A stretch of DNA of 64,000 bases from G963663315 sp965208975 (GTDB lineage: Bacteria > Pseudomonadota > Gammaproteobacteria > Arenicellales > Poriferihabitantaceae): contig CBDBQH010000003.1 of assembly GCA_965208975.1 (NCBI GenBank), positions 1,922,001-1,986,000 on the forward strand, given 5' to 3'. The position numbers and the translations under genes were made by a program. Every line of letters begins with the position of its first letter. Within the stretch, counting starts at the first letter, position 1. The notes under the pieces were generated by a model. That model was not told the origin of the DNA and searched no databases. It was given only the letters and a program-made list of their open reading frames with translations. Shown here piece after piece: positions 23,876-32,543 of this stretch.

Positions 23876-24739
23876 TTAAACGGGTTTCATCAGGCCCAGA
23901 ACCAAACCGCACCAGATGGACGCTCCTATCCAGTTGTTATTTAAAAACGCGGACAGGGATTTCTGCGAATCCCGATCCTTGCATAAATATTGCTGGTAAA
24001 CGGCAAGTCCGGCCGCAATTCCCAGGAACAGATAGAAATGCCAGGACAGGTGACTTTGCCACCCGATCAGGCCAATAATGGTCAGCGCCGCAATATGCAG
24101 TATGCCGACCGCCAGATTATCATAATTACCGAAAGCAATGGCGGTTGATTTGATGCCGATCACCCGATCTTCGTCCCGGTCTGCCATTGCATACTGGGTA
24201 TCATAAGCGACGATCCACAGAAAATTGGCGGCAAACAGGGCCCAGGCCAGCAGGGGAAGAACCCCGGTCAATGCGGCATACGCCATCGGGATGCCCATAG
24301 AGAACGCCAGTCCGAGTACGCATTGCGGGAAATGAGTGAACCGCTTGGCAAAGGGGTACAGTATAGCAAGAGTCACCGCGAGCATGGACAGATAACGGGT
24401 CAGCGGGTTGAGCAACCAGACCAGGGCGAAAGCGATCAGGAGCAGAACCGCGAATAAACCGAGAGCTGCGCGGACACTCAGGGCGCCGCTGGCGAGAGGG
24501 CGATGCCTGGTTCTTTCGACATGGGCATCCAGATTACGGTCTGCGTAATCATTGATGACGCAGCCCGCCGCCCGCATGACCACCGTGCCGAGGATAAAGA
24601 TCAGGACGATATCCGGATCAGGGGAGCCTTTTCCGGCAAGCCATAGCGCCCATAGTGTCGGCCAGAGTAGTAAAAACGCGCCAATCGGCCGATCAAGGCG
24701 CGTTACCTGGATACAGGCTGAAAAAACTCCCGATGTCAT
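23876..24739 (-). CDS. ubiA: 4-hydroxybenzoate octaprenyltransferase
   Basis: A 287-residue polytopic membrane protein (8-9 hydrophobic helices). The two Asp-rich motifs of UbiA prenyltransferases are present: NDYADRNLDAHVERT after the third hydrophobic block and DTQYAMADRDED later. It attaches the polyprenyl tail to 4-hydroxybenzoate in ubiquinone synthesis at the inner membrane. The gene starts 6 bases after recG. ubiC is not present here. Confidence 0.94.
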   Translation of the reverse strand: MTSGVFSACIQVTRLDRPIGAFLLLWPTLWALWLAGKGSPDPDIVLIFILGTVVMRAAGCVINDYADRNLDAHVERTRHRPLASGALSVRAALGLFAVLLLIAFALVWLLNPLTRYLSMLAVTLAILYPFAKRFTHFPQCVLGLAFSMGIPMAYAALTGVLPLLAWALFAANFLWIVAYDTQYAMADRDEDRVIGIKSTAIAFGNYDNLAVGILHIAALTIIGLIGWQSHLSWHFYLFLGIAAGLAVYQQYLCKDRDSQKSLSAFLNNNWIGASIWCGLVLGLMKPV

Positions 24740-24745
24740 TTCAGA

Positions 24746-26827
24746 TTATACGCCGCCATATTGTTCACTGTTGTGAATCCACCGCGATATCAGGGCGGGA
24801 ATCCGGTGCGGATATTGCTCACGCAATTTTCGGGAAATCTGTTCGACCCGGGGAAGTATCGCCCGGTCCCGGACAATGTTCGCAATCCGCATTTGTTGAA
24901 TCCCGGTCTGCCGGGTGCCGAGCAACTCTCCAGGGCCTCTTTGTTCCAGGTCCTTGCGGGCGATTTCAAATCCGTCATTGGTACTACGCAAGATACCCAG
25001 GCGTTCTTTGGCGATGGCGCCGAGTGGAGCCTGGTACAGCAACACACAGGAGGCCTGAGCGGCGCCTCGCCCCACTCGTCCGCGTAGCTGATGAAGCTGC
25101 GCCAGCCCCAGTCTTTCCGCGTTTTCAATAATCATCAGATTGGCGTTGGGGACATCCACGCCCACTTCGATGACTGTGGTTGCCACCAGCAGGTCAATCA
25201 GTCCCTGGTTGAATCGGCGCATGATGGATTCTTTCTCTTTGGACTTCAATCGTCCGTGGATCAGCTCGATACTGAGTTCGGGCAGCAGGTCCTGCAAGGT
25301 CGCACAGGTTTCTGTAGCTGTCTGGATCTGCAGTTTATCGGATTCTTCGATCAACGGGCAGACCCAGTACGCCTGTAGCCCGTTCTGGCAGTTCGACCGA
25401 ATCCGGTCTGCGACTTGCCGCCGCCGGGTGTCCGGTAACGCCACTGTGGTCACAGGTTTTCTGCCAGGAGGCAACTCATCAATGCTCGATATATCCAGGT
25501 CGGCATACAGGATCATGGCCAGTGAGCGGGGTATCGGGGTTGCGCTCATCACAATCTGGTGGGGTACGGTATTGCGGTGAGCGCCCTTGTCGCGCAGCGC
25601 CAGTCTCTGATCCACTCCGAAGCGGTGTTGTTCATCGACAATGATCAGGCCGAGCTGGTTGAATTCGACGGATTCCTGAAATAGCGCATGGGTGCCAATC
25701 ATCATTTTCGCTTGCCCGTTGGCAATCCGTGACAGCGCTTCCCTGCGCTTCGCCGCGGTCAGTTTCCCGGTTAACCACTCCATGTCGATATTCAGCGGTT
25801 CAAACCACTGTTGAAATGTTTTGCGATGCTGTTCCGCGAGCAGTTCGGTGGGCGCCATCAGCGCTACCTGATAACCACTGTCAATGGTTTGCAGAGCGGC
25901 GGCGGCACAGACGATGGTTTTCCCTGACCCCACATCCCCCTGCACCAGACGCATGACCGGATATTTCCTGGGCAGATCATGCCGAATCTCTTCAATCACC
26001 CGAAGCTGGGCTCCGGTCAATTCAAAATCAAGCCGCTTCTTAAGCGATTTCCAGGATTTGTCTGTGTCGGTAATCAGCGGCCCGTTTTCCTGTTGCCGTT
26101 TCTGGCGAAGCTGGTGAAATGCGAGCTGGTGAGCCAGCAGTTCTTCCAGGGCCAGACGTTGACAGGCCGGATGAATGCCCGTTTTCAGCGCTTGTGCGTC
26201 ACAATCCGCCGGCGGGTTGTGGACGGTTTGCAGAGCCTTCGTCAATGACATCAGTCTGAACTCGATTTGAAGCTCCGGCGGAATCATATCGGACAGTTGC
26301 TGTTGGTAATTTACAAGACTTGAGGACACCAGTTTGCGGATTGTTTTCTGCCCCAGTCCTTCGGTGGCGGGATAAACGGGTGTTAATGTCTCTTCCAGCG
26401 CCGGTTGTCCGGGCTGGTTGAAGATTTTATATTCCGGGTGGACCATTTCCATGTCCTGAAAACCCCGGCGCGCTTCCCCGTAGCATTGAATCCAGGCGTT
26501 TTTGTGAAAACCCTTTTGTTGCCTGTGACTGAAGTGGAAAAAACGAAGAGAAACTGAGGCGGAGGAGTCGGTCACCCGTACCAACAGACTTCTTCGCCCG
26601 GTGAGCCGGACATCCACTGAGTCAATCTGCCCGAATATGACCGCTTCATGGCCATTCTGAAGACGGGCGATTCGGGTAACTCGTGTTTTGTCCTGATAGC
26701 GGAGCGGCAAATGGAAGAACAGGTCGACGGGTCTGAAAATACCCATTTTCTCCAGTTTGCCGATGATTCGCGGACCGACTCCGGCAAGTGAGCGAAGAGG
26801 ATGGGACGCGGCGCTGGATGAATTCAA
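24746..26827 (-). CDS. recG: ATP-dependent DNA helicase RecG
   Basis: A 693-residue protein starting with TTG at 26827 (MNSSSAASHPLRSLAGVGPR); no earlier ATG exists in frame. The N-terminal wedge/OB domain (EAVIFGQIDSVDVRL) is followed by Walker A GDVGSGKTIVCAAA, IIVDEQHRFGV, and motif VI around QLRGRVGRG. RecG remodels stalled forks and Holliday junctions. It is 33 bases behind ridA and just before ubiA in a leftward operon. Confidence 0.96.
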   Translation of the reverse strand: MNSSSAASHPLRSLAGVGPRIIGKLEKMGIFRPVDLFFHLPLRYQDKTRVTRIARLQNGHEAVIFGQIDSVDVRLTGRRSLLVRVTDSSASVSLRFFHFSHRQQKGFHKNAWIQCYGEARRGFQDMEMVHPEYKIFNQPGQPALEETLTPVYPATEGLGQKTIRKLVSSSLVNYQQQLSDMIPPELQIEFRLMSLTKALQTVHNPPADCDAQALKTGIHPACQRLALEELLAHQLAFHQLRQKRQQENGPLITDTDKSWKSLKKRLDFELTGAQLRVIEEIRHDLPRKYPVMRLVQGDVGSGKTIVCAAAALQTIDSGYQVALMAPTELLAEQHRKTFQQWFEPLNIDMEWLTGKLTAAKRREALSRIANGQAKMMIGTHALFQESVEFNQLGLIIVDEQHRFGVDQRLALRDKGAHRNTVPHQIVMSATPIPRSLAMILYADLDISSIDELPPGRKPVTTVALPDTRRRQVADRIRSNCQNGLQAYWVCPLIEESDKLQIQTATETCATLQDLLPELSIELIHGRLKSKEKESIMRRFNQGLIDLLVATTVIEVGVDVPNANLMIIENAERLGLAQLHQLRGRVGRGAAQASCVLLYQAPLGAIAKERLGILRSTNDGFEIARKDLEQRGPGELLGTRQTGIQQMRIANIVRDRAILPRVEQISRKLREQYPHRIPALISRWIHNSEQYGGV

Positions 26828-26860
26828 ACCGATTCTGTAGTGAGGGAATGATTTGTACCG

Positions 26861-27247
26861 TTACGGCAGTACCAGAATGGCCTCAATTTCAATCGGGACG
26901 CCTTTGGGCAGGGAAGCGACTCCTACCGCTGCCCGCGCTGGCCAGGGCGGGTCGATGTATTGCGCCATGATTTCATTGACCGCGGCGAAATTTTCCAGAT
27001 TCGTCATCGAGATGTTGAGCTTTACCGCGTTGGCCAGACTGCCTCCGGCGGCATCGGCCACCGCCGCCAGATTCTCAAAAACCTGATGGGCCGCCGCCTC
27101 AAAAGAAGTGTTCACCACGGCCATGGTCTCGGGATGCAGGGGAATCTGACCTGAAATATAGACAGTCTGGCCTGTTTTTACCGCCTGCGAATAGGCGCCT
27201 ATGGCGGCGGGCGCCCGCTCGGTACTGATGATTTCTTTCACGCTCAT
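26861..27247 (-). CDS. ridA: RidA/YjgF-type enamine/imine deaminase
   Basis: With the ATG at 27247 (MSVKEIISTERAPAAIGAYS) the protein has 128 residues, the normal size. Signature segments are APAAIGAYSQAV, VYISGQIPLHPET and WPARAAVGVASLPKGVPIEIEAI, including the substrate-binding arginine. RidA hydrolyses reactive enamines such as 2-aminoacrylate. It is the first gene of the leftward ridA-recG-ubiA-nudix run and is transcribed divergently from mraZ. Confidence 0.94.
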   Translation of the reverse strand: MSVKEIISTERAPAAIGAYSQAVKTGQTVYISGQIPLHPETMAVVNTSFEAAAHQVFENLAAVADAAGGSLANAVKLNISMTNLENFAAVNEIMAQYIDPPWPARAAVGVASLPKGVPIEIEAILVLP

Positions 27248-27390
27248 TTTGCAGATTTCTCTTGCCGGTTTTCTATGGTGGGTTTGACAAATCCGATTAA
27301 ACCACAAATCCCTGGTTGTTTCGCGAATTTTGTGTGTCGGAGCCAAGGGCCGGGTTGCTCGTTTTGATGCCTGGAAACCGTCATTTTTTC

Positions 27391-27420
27391 TTGACATCCA
27401 GAGGTTGTCCCTTATATAGT
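27391..27420 (+). promoter_or_regulatory. Main promoter of the dcw cluster (Pmra)
   Basis: A perfect -35 TTGACA (27391-27396) is followed after 16 bases by TATATA (27413-27418), or after 18 by TATAGT. It is the only strong promoter-like sequence in the 215-bp divergent gap between ridA and mraZ and precedes the MraZ repeats. Confidence 0.7.
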
Positions 27421-27455
27421 GGGAGTAAGTGGAGTTTTGTGGGTAACCTCTGGGC
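27420..27455 (+). promoter_or_regulatory. MraZ operator: four TGGGN-type repeats
   Basis: Direct repeats TGGGA (27420), TGGAG (27430), TGGGT (27440) and TGGGC (27451) are spaced by 5, 5 and 6 bases. This matches the MraZ box known from E. coli (TGGGN repeats about every 10 bases between promoter and mraZ). It overlaps the likely transcription start, so MraZ binding would repress the whole cluster. Confidence 0.8.
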
Positions 27456-27462
27456 GAAAATC

Positions 27463-27924
27463 ATGCTTCGTGGCGCAAATTCGATTAACCTGGACAGCAA
27501 GGGACGATTCGCTATTCCCAGTCGGTATCGGGACAATCTGATCACACGTTGTGACGGAAAGATGGTCGTGACCGTGAACAATACACGGGAACGCTGCCTT
27601 TGGCTATACCCGATGGATGAGTGGGAGAAGGTTGAGGAAAAACTGGTGGCGCTGCCCAGCTTTGAGCCGAGCCACCAGAAACTGAAACGATTTTTACTTG
27701 GCTATGCCGCTGATGTCGAGATGGATGGCAATGGTCGAATTCTGTTGTCTTCCCCGCTGCGGAAATTCGCGATGATGACGACGAAGGAGATTTATCTGGT
27801 GGGGCAGGGCAATAAATTTGAAATCTGGAGCGAAAGCCTGTGGCATGCGCGCCAGAGTGAGTGGCTCGATGAAGAACCGGAGGCAGGCGGCGTTTCTGTC
27901 GAGATGGAGCGGCTTTCGCTGTGA
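27463..27924 (+). CDS. mraZ: Transcriptional regulator MraZ
   Basis: The ATG at 27463 (MLRGANSINLDSKGRFAIP) matches the conserved MraZ start and gives 153 residues; the longer open frame upstream is leader. Two SpoVT/AbrB-like repeats are seen, LDSKGRFAIPSRYR and MDGNGRILLSSPLR. MraZ is a ring-forming repressor of the dcw cluster and its expected operator lies directly upstream. Its stop overlaps the GTG of rsmH. Confidence 0.95.
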   Translation: MLRGANSINLDSKGRFAIPSRYRDNLITRCDGKMVVTVNNTRERCLWLYPMDEWEKVEEKLVALPSFEPSHQKLKRFLLGYAADVEMDGNGRILLSSPLRKFAMMTTKEIYLVGQGNKFEIWSESLWHARQSEWLDEEPEAGGVSVEMERLSL

Positions 27925-28880
27925 AGCGCGCGCCGCTGTCAACCCATGTTCCCGTTTTGGTCAGGGAGGTTGTGCAGATGCTTGACCTGGCTGAGCGGGG
28001 GGTGGTGGTTGACGCGACCTGGGGGCGAGGCGGGCATGCCAGGGAAATGTTGAAGGTTTTGCCGGCGTCCGCCCGGCTGATTGTGATTGATCGGGACGCG
28101 GACGCGATCACCCACGCCCGCAAGTTTTCGCGGGATGAGCCGAGAGTCGAGGTGGTTCACAGTCCTTTCTCAGGATTGAAGAACATTCTGCGGGACAAAA
28201 ACCTGTTTGGAGAGGTAGACGCTATATTGTTTGATCTGGGGGTATCGTCTCCCCAGCTCGATCAACCGGCAAGGGGGTTTGGATTCAGCCATGACGGGCC
28301 ATTGGATATGAGGATGGATCAGTCCGCGGGAGTCGCGGCCGTTGACTGGATGAAACAGGTGAAGGAAGACGAACTGATTCAGGTCCTGCAACGTTTCGGG
28401 GAAGAAAAATTCGCCCGCAGAATAGCGCGGAGTATCAAGCAGGCGCTGTCGCGCGGGAATATCGGCACTACGGCTGAACTGGGCAGACTGGTAGCGGATG
28501 CCGTGCCGGTCAAAGAGAAACACAAACATCCGGCTACGCGGACATTTCAGGCCATCCGGATCGCGGTCAATCAGGAGTTGCAGGAACTCGAAATCGTCCT
28601 GCCACAGGCTCTTGACGCATTGGCGGCTGGTGGTCGGCTGGTTGTCATCAGTTTCCATTCTCTGGAAGACCGGATGGTGAAACGGTTTCTGCGCGAGCAG
28701 TCGAAGGGGGACCCCTGGCCGGTCGATCTTCCGGTTACCGGCGACATGATCAAGCCGCGGTTGAGTCTGGTCGGCAAGCCGGTGCGGGCAACACCCGCCG
28801 AGCTCGACAGAAACCCGAGAGCGAGAAGCGCGGTGATGCGGGTCGCTCAAAAAACCGCCTCCATACACGCGCGCGGATGA
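27921..28880 (+). CDS. rsmH: 16S rRNA (cytosine-1402 N4) methyltransferase
   Basis: A 319-residue protein starting with GTG at 27921, overlapping the mraZ stop (GTGA). The SAM-binding region VVDATWGRGGHAREML replaces the usual DxTxGxGGHS with close variants, and DAILFDLGVSSPQLD is present, as is RTFQAIRIAVNQELQ. RsmH methylates C1402 in the ribosomal decoding site. Length is standard. Confidence 0.96.
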   Translation: MKRAPLSTHVPVLVREVVQMLDLAERGVVVDATWGRGGHAREMLKVLPASARLIVIDRDADAITHARKFSRDEPRVEVVHSPFSGLKNILRDKNLFGEVDAILFDLGVSSPQLDQPARGFGFSHDGPLDMRMDQSAGVAAVDWMKQVKEDELIQVLQRFGEEKFARRIARSIKQALSRGNIGTTAELGRLVADAVPVKEKHKHPATRTFQAIRIAVNQELQELEIVLPQALDALAAGGRLVVISFHSLEDRMVKRFLREQSKGDPWPVDLPVTGDMIKPRLSLVGKPVRATPAELDRNPRARSAVMRVAQKTASIHARG

Positions 28881-28895
28881 GACGGGGTATCCATC

Positions 28896-29189
28896 ATGGG
28901 ACCATTTCAATCAATCAACAGACTTTCGATTATTTTACTGGTTGTGGTGATCTTCAGCGCTTTGGCCGTAGTCACGGTTCGCCACGAGAATCGGCTGGTA
29001 TTCGCTCATTTGCATGATCTTGACAATCGTCTCGGTCAACTCAGGACAAGGTGGAGCAGACTCTTGATCGAGAAAACGACCTGGAACACCCGACACAACA
29101 TTGCGGACAGTGTAAGCCGGCGATTGGGGATGTACCCGCCTCCCCCCGGAAAAATTGTGATTGTGCATTCGGCAGCGCCGGGTCAGTGA
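28896..29189 (+). CDS. ftsL: Cell division protein FtsL
   Basis: A 97-residue bitopic protein: a short cytoplasmic N-terminus, one membrane helix (LSIILLVVVIFSALAVVTV, residues ~10-28) and a periplasmic coiled coil (HLHDLDNRLGQLRTRWSRLLIEK). Ends in a short Pro-rich tail. It lies between rsmH and ftsI, the invariable position of ftsL. It forms the FtsQLB divisome subcomplex. Confidence 0.9.
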   Translation: MGPFQSINRLSIILLVVVIFSALAVVTVRHENRLVFAHLHDLDNRLGQLRTRWSRLLIEKTTWNTRHNIADSVSRRLGMYPPPPGKIVIVHSAAPGQ

Positions 29190-29214
29190 CAGGCGGATAA
29201 CAGGCGAGCGGCGC

Positions 29215-30966
29215 ATGATTGAGGACTTCAAACACAGTCGGGCACCGACAGATAGTACGAAGCGGCCACCTGCGGATTCACTGATCTGGCGTCAGCATCT
29301 GGCGCTGGCGGGGATGATCGCGGTGTTTGTCGCGCTGGCGCTTCGTGTTGTTTATCTGCAAACCTTTGAGCGGGAAAAACTCCAGGCTCAGGGAGAACTG
29401 CGTTATTTGCGGGAAGTATCTGTTTTCCCGGAGCGGGGGCGCATTCTCGACCGTAACGGTCAGCCGTTATCGGTCAGTACTCCGGTGTATTCCCTGGTCT
29501 CGGAACCCGGATTGTTCTGCAGCTCGGAATCATCCTGGGACAAGGTCCTGAAAGCCGCAGACATATCAAGAGAGCGCCTGAAGGACAAATGCAGAAAATT
29601 TGCCACTGCCGATTTCATGTATGTCAAGAGACAACTGCCGCCGGCTGTGGTTGAGCGGGTGATGCAGACTCCGATTCCCGGACTGGATGCGCAAAGGGAA
29701 TACAGACGATATTTTCCGAGCGGTCCGGTCAGCGCCCATCTGATCGGATTTACCGATATTGACGGTAATGGCCAGGAAGGTCTGGAACTTGCGTTCAATG
29801 AAGAATTGAAAGGGAGTAGCGGGCGGATGCTGGCGCTCAAAAACCTGGGTGGGCGTTATGTCGAAAGAGTGGAAAGTGTCCAGCAGGTCAGGCATGGCCG
29901 GGACATTGTGATCAGTATTGACCAGAGACTGCAATCGCTGGCCAGCAAGTATCTGGAATCCGCATTGATCGAACATGACGCCGCAGGCGGCAGTGTAGTG
30001 GTTTTGTCGGTGCCCGGTGGCGAGATTCTGGCCATGGTGACTGCCCCCCAGTTTAACCCCAATAACCGGGGCTCCCTGAAAGACGGAGTATTCAGGAATC
30101 GTGCCGTGACGGATGTTCTGGAGCCGGGCTCCACGGCAAAACCATTCACGATTGCGATGGCGCTGGAAAGCAAAATGGTCGGGGTGGATACCGTGGTCAA
30201 TACATCGCCGGGTGTCTGGCGGGTCGGGGGCAGCGCCATCAGCGATGTTCATGACTATGGGGAGCTGTCAGTTTTTGATGTGCTCGTGAAGTCAAGCAAT
30301 ATCGGTTCGGCGAAAATTGCGCTTGGCCTGCCGTTTGACGATCTTTTCGACACGTTGCAGGGGGTCGGATTCGGGTCAATAGCCGGATTTTTGCCGAATG
30401 AGACTCCGGGTGTTCTCAGACATCGTCCCCGGCAAATAGAACACGCGACCATGGCCTATGGTTATGGCTTCTCGGCGACTCTGTTACAACTGGCGAGAGC
30501 CTACACGGTTTTTGCGACGGACGGGGAATTGCTGCCGGTTACCCTGGAACGCAAGGAGCCCGGCTTTCGCGCCAGAGGGGAAAGAGTGTTTCAACCGGAT
30601 ACCGCATTCAAGGTGCGGCAAATGCTGGAACAGGTCGCTACCGCAAGGGGCACGGCCCGCAAGGCCCGGGTTGCCCGCTATCGAATGGGCGGGAAAACCG
30701 GAACCACTCACAAGCTGATTGATGGTAACTACAATAACAATCGGTATGTGTCCTTGTTCGCCGGATTGGGGCCGATCTCTGAGCCGAGGTTTGTAACGGT
30801 TGTTGCGGTGGATGATCCGAAAGGCGGATTCCACTATGGCGGCGATGTTGCGGCGCCGATTTTCTCAAAGCTGATGGCCGACATGATGCGTCTGTACAAC
30901 GTAAGGCCCGATGATGTCGCCCCGTCCCGAATCGTTTTGCGCGGAGCCGATGGGAATCGGGTATGA
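29215..30966 (+). CDS. ftsI: Division-specific transpeptidase FtsI (PBP3)
   Basis: The ATG at 29215 gives 583 residues; a GTG at 29161 would overlap ftsL. A single membrane helix (LALAGMIAVFVALALRVVYL) is followed by the dimerisation domain (ERGRILDRNGQPLSVS) and the penicillin-binding domain with S306-T-A-K, the SSN triad at KSSNIG, and KTGT in GGKTGTTHK. FtsI crosslinks septal peptidoglycan with FtsW. The stop overlaps murE (ATGA). Confidence 0.96.
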   Translation: MIEDFKHSRAPTDSTKRPPADSLIWRQHLALAGMIAVFVALALRVVYLQTFEREKLQAQGELRYLREVSVFPERGRILDRNGQPLSVSTPVYSLVSEPGLFCSSESSWDKVLKAADISRERLKDKCRKFATADFMYVKRQLPPAVVERVMQTPIPGLDAQREYRRYFPSGPVSAHLIGFTDIDGNGQEGLELAFNEELKGSSGRMLALKNLGGRYVERVESVQQVRHGRDIVISIDQRLQSLASKYLESALIEHDAAGGSVVVLSVPGGEILAMVTAPQFNPNNRGSLKDGVFRNRAVTDVLEPGSTAKPFTIAMALESKMVGVDTVVNTSPGVWRVGGSAISDVHDYGELSVFDVLVKSSNIGSAKIALGLPFDDLFDTLQGVGFGSIAGFLPNETPGVLRHRPRQIEHATMAYGYGFSATLLQLARAYTVFATDGELLPVTLERKEPGFRARGERVFQPDTAFKVRQMLEQVATARGTARKARVARYRMGGKTGTTHKLIDGNYNNNRYVSLFAGLGPISEPRFVTVVAVDDPKGGFHYGGDVAAPIFSKLMADMMRLYNVRPDDVAPSRIVLRGADGNRV

Positions 30967-32543
30967 GCGCCGACAATGAGCCTGAATCCGTGATCGAACA
31001 TCAGACAATCGGCCAGCACAGCGCAAGCGACAATATCCGCGACCATGTCTTGTTGAGTGAGATGCTGTCCGGGGTGGTTGCGCTGGAGCCGACCGCTGAC
31101 CGGCGGGTCGGTCGGTTACGGCTTGATAGCAGGCAGGTTGAGTGCGGCGATGTGTTTGTCGCCCTGCCCGGAATGCGGGCCGATGGGCGGGATTATATTC
31201 CCGAGGCCATCCATCATCAGGCCGCCGCTGTTCTTTACGAGAGTCAGGACTATGATGCGGATGAATGCGGGTTCGGCAAGGAATCCGGGCAAGAGGTCAG
31301 GGACTCCCCGGCGTTGATCGGCATTGACGGCCTTCAATATAAACTGGGCGACATCGCGTCTGTCTGTTTTCGCAATCCGTCTTCGGCGTTGAAGGTGATC
31401 GGGGTAACCGGCACTAACGGAAAAACCACGGTCACTTACCTGATTGGTCAGGCTCTGGAACGGTTGGGTCTTTCCTGTGGTTATTCGGGTACGCTCGGAG
31501 CCGGAAAGATCGGAAGTTTGCGGATGTCTGATTTGACCACTCCCGATGTCATTTCGATGCATCGACAGCTGGCGTATTTTCGCTCCATGCAAATGGCTGC
31601 GGTGAGTCTCGAGGTTTCCTCCCATGCTCTGTCCCAGGGCCGTGTCAATGGCGTTGAGTTTGATATCGCCGTCCTCACCAATCTGTCTCAGGAGCATCTG
31701 GATTATCACCATTCCATGGACGAATACGGTCGGGCAAAGCGGAAGTTGTTCGACTTTCCATCCATAAGGACCGCGGTTGTCAATAGCGATGACGCCTTCG
31801 GGAAAAAGCTGATTCGTTATCTGAAAAGACACAGAAGAGAACTGCGCTGCCTGACTTACGGCTTGGACAATGCCGATCTGGCGCCCCGTAATCTTGAGAT
31901 CAGTGACCGCGAAATTCAGTTCGATTTGGATTATCAGGGAGATTCGGGACGGCTCCGGGTAGCCCTGACCGGAGCGGTCAATGTGTTGAATATCCTGGCG
32001 ATGGCCGGAGCGTTGGTCGGACTGGGTTATCGGGTTTTCGATATTGCACAGGTCATGCCTGAATTATCGGCGCCGCCGGGGCGAATGGAATGGTTTACCC
32101 ATGAGCCCCGGCAGCCGGGAGTGGTAGTGGATTATGCCCATACTCCGGATGCGCTGGAACAGGCATTGCATTCCCTGAAATCAATGTGCCACGGTGAACT
32201 GGTTGTGGTGTTTGGTTGTGGCGGTGATCGGGACCGGGAAAAACGACCGCGTATGGGGGCGATTGCCGAACGTCTGGCCGACCGTGTCATTATCACCAAT
32301 GACAATCCCCGTTTCGAATCACCGGAAGGGATTGTCGAGCAGATTCTGCAAGGAATGAAAAGCCGGCCGACGGTCATCCATGACCGGAAAATGGCTGTGC
32401 GGGAGGCGATTCAGTCCGCCACTGCCAAAGATCTGATTCTGTTGGCCGGCAGGGGGCATGAAACACGACAGATTACAGGTGATGAAGCCAGATGGTTGAG
32501 CGACCGTGAACTGGTTCGGGAATTGCTGGAGCGGCCGTCATGA
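30963..32543 (+). CDS. murE: UDP-MurNAc-tripeptide synthetase (meso-DAP ligase)
   Basis: A 526-residue Mur ligase. The ATP-binding motif is VTGTNGKTTVTYL, and DNPRFESPEGI carries the DNPR motif typical of enzymes that add meso-diaminopimelate. It overlaps ftsI by 4 bases and murF by 4. The N-terminus carries ~20 extra polar residues before the usual start. Confidence 0.95.
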   Translation: MSADNEPESVIEHQTIGQHSASDNIRDHVLLSEMLSGVVALEPTADRRVGRLRLDSRQVECGDVFVALPGMRADGRDYIPEAIHHQAAAVLYESQDYDADECGFGKESGQEVRDSPALIGIDGLQYKLGDIASVCFRNPSSALKVIGVTGTNGKTTVTYLIGQALERLGLSCGYSGTLGAGKIGSLRMSDLTTPDVISMHRQLAYFRSMQMAAVSLEVSSHALSQGRVNGVEFDIAVLTNLSQEHLDYHHSMDEYGRAKRKLFDFPSIRTAVVNSDDAFGKKLIRYLKRHRRELRCLTYGLDNADLAPRNLEISDREIQFDLDYQGDSGRLRVALTGAVNVLNILAMAGALVGLGYRVFDIAQVMPELSAPPGRMEWFTHEPRQPGVVVDYAHTPDALEQALHSLKSMCHGELVVVFGCGGDRDREKRPRMGAIAERLADRVIITNDNPRFESPEGIVEQILQGMKSRPTVIHDRKMAVREAIQSATAKDLILLAGRGHETRQITGDEARWLSDRELVRELLERPS

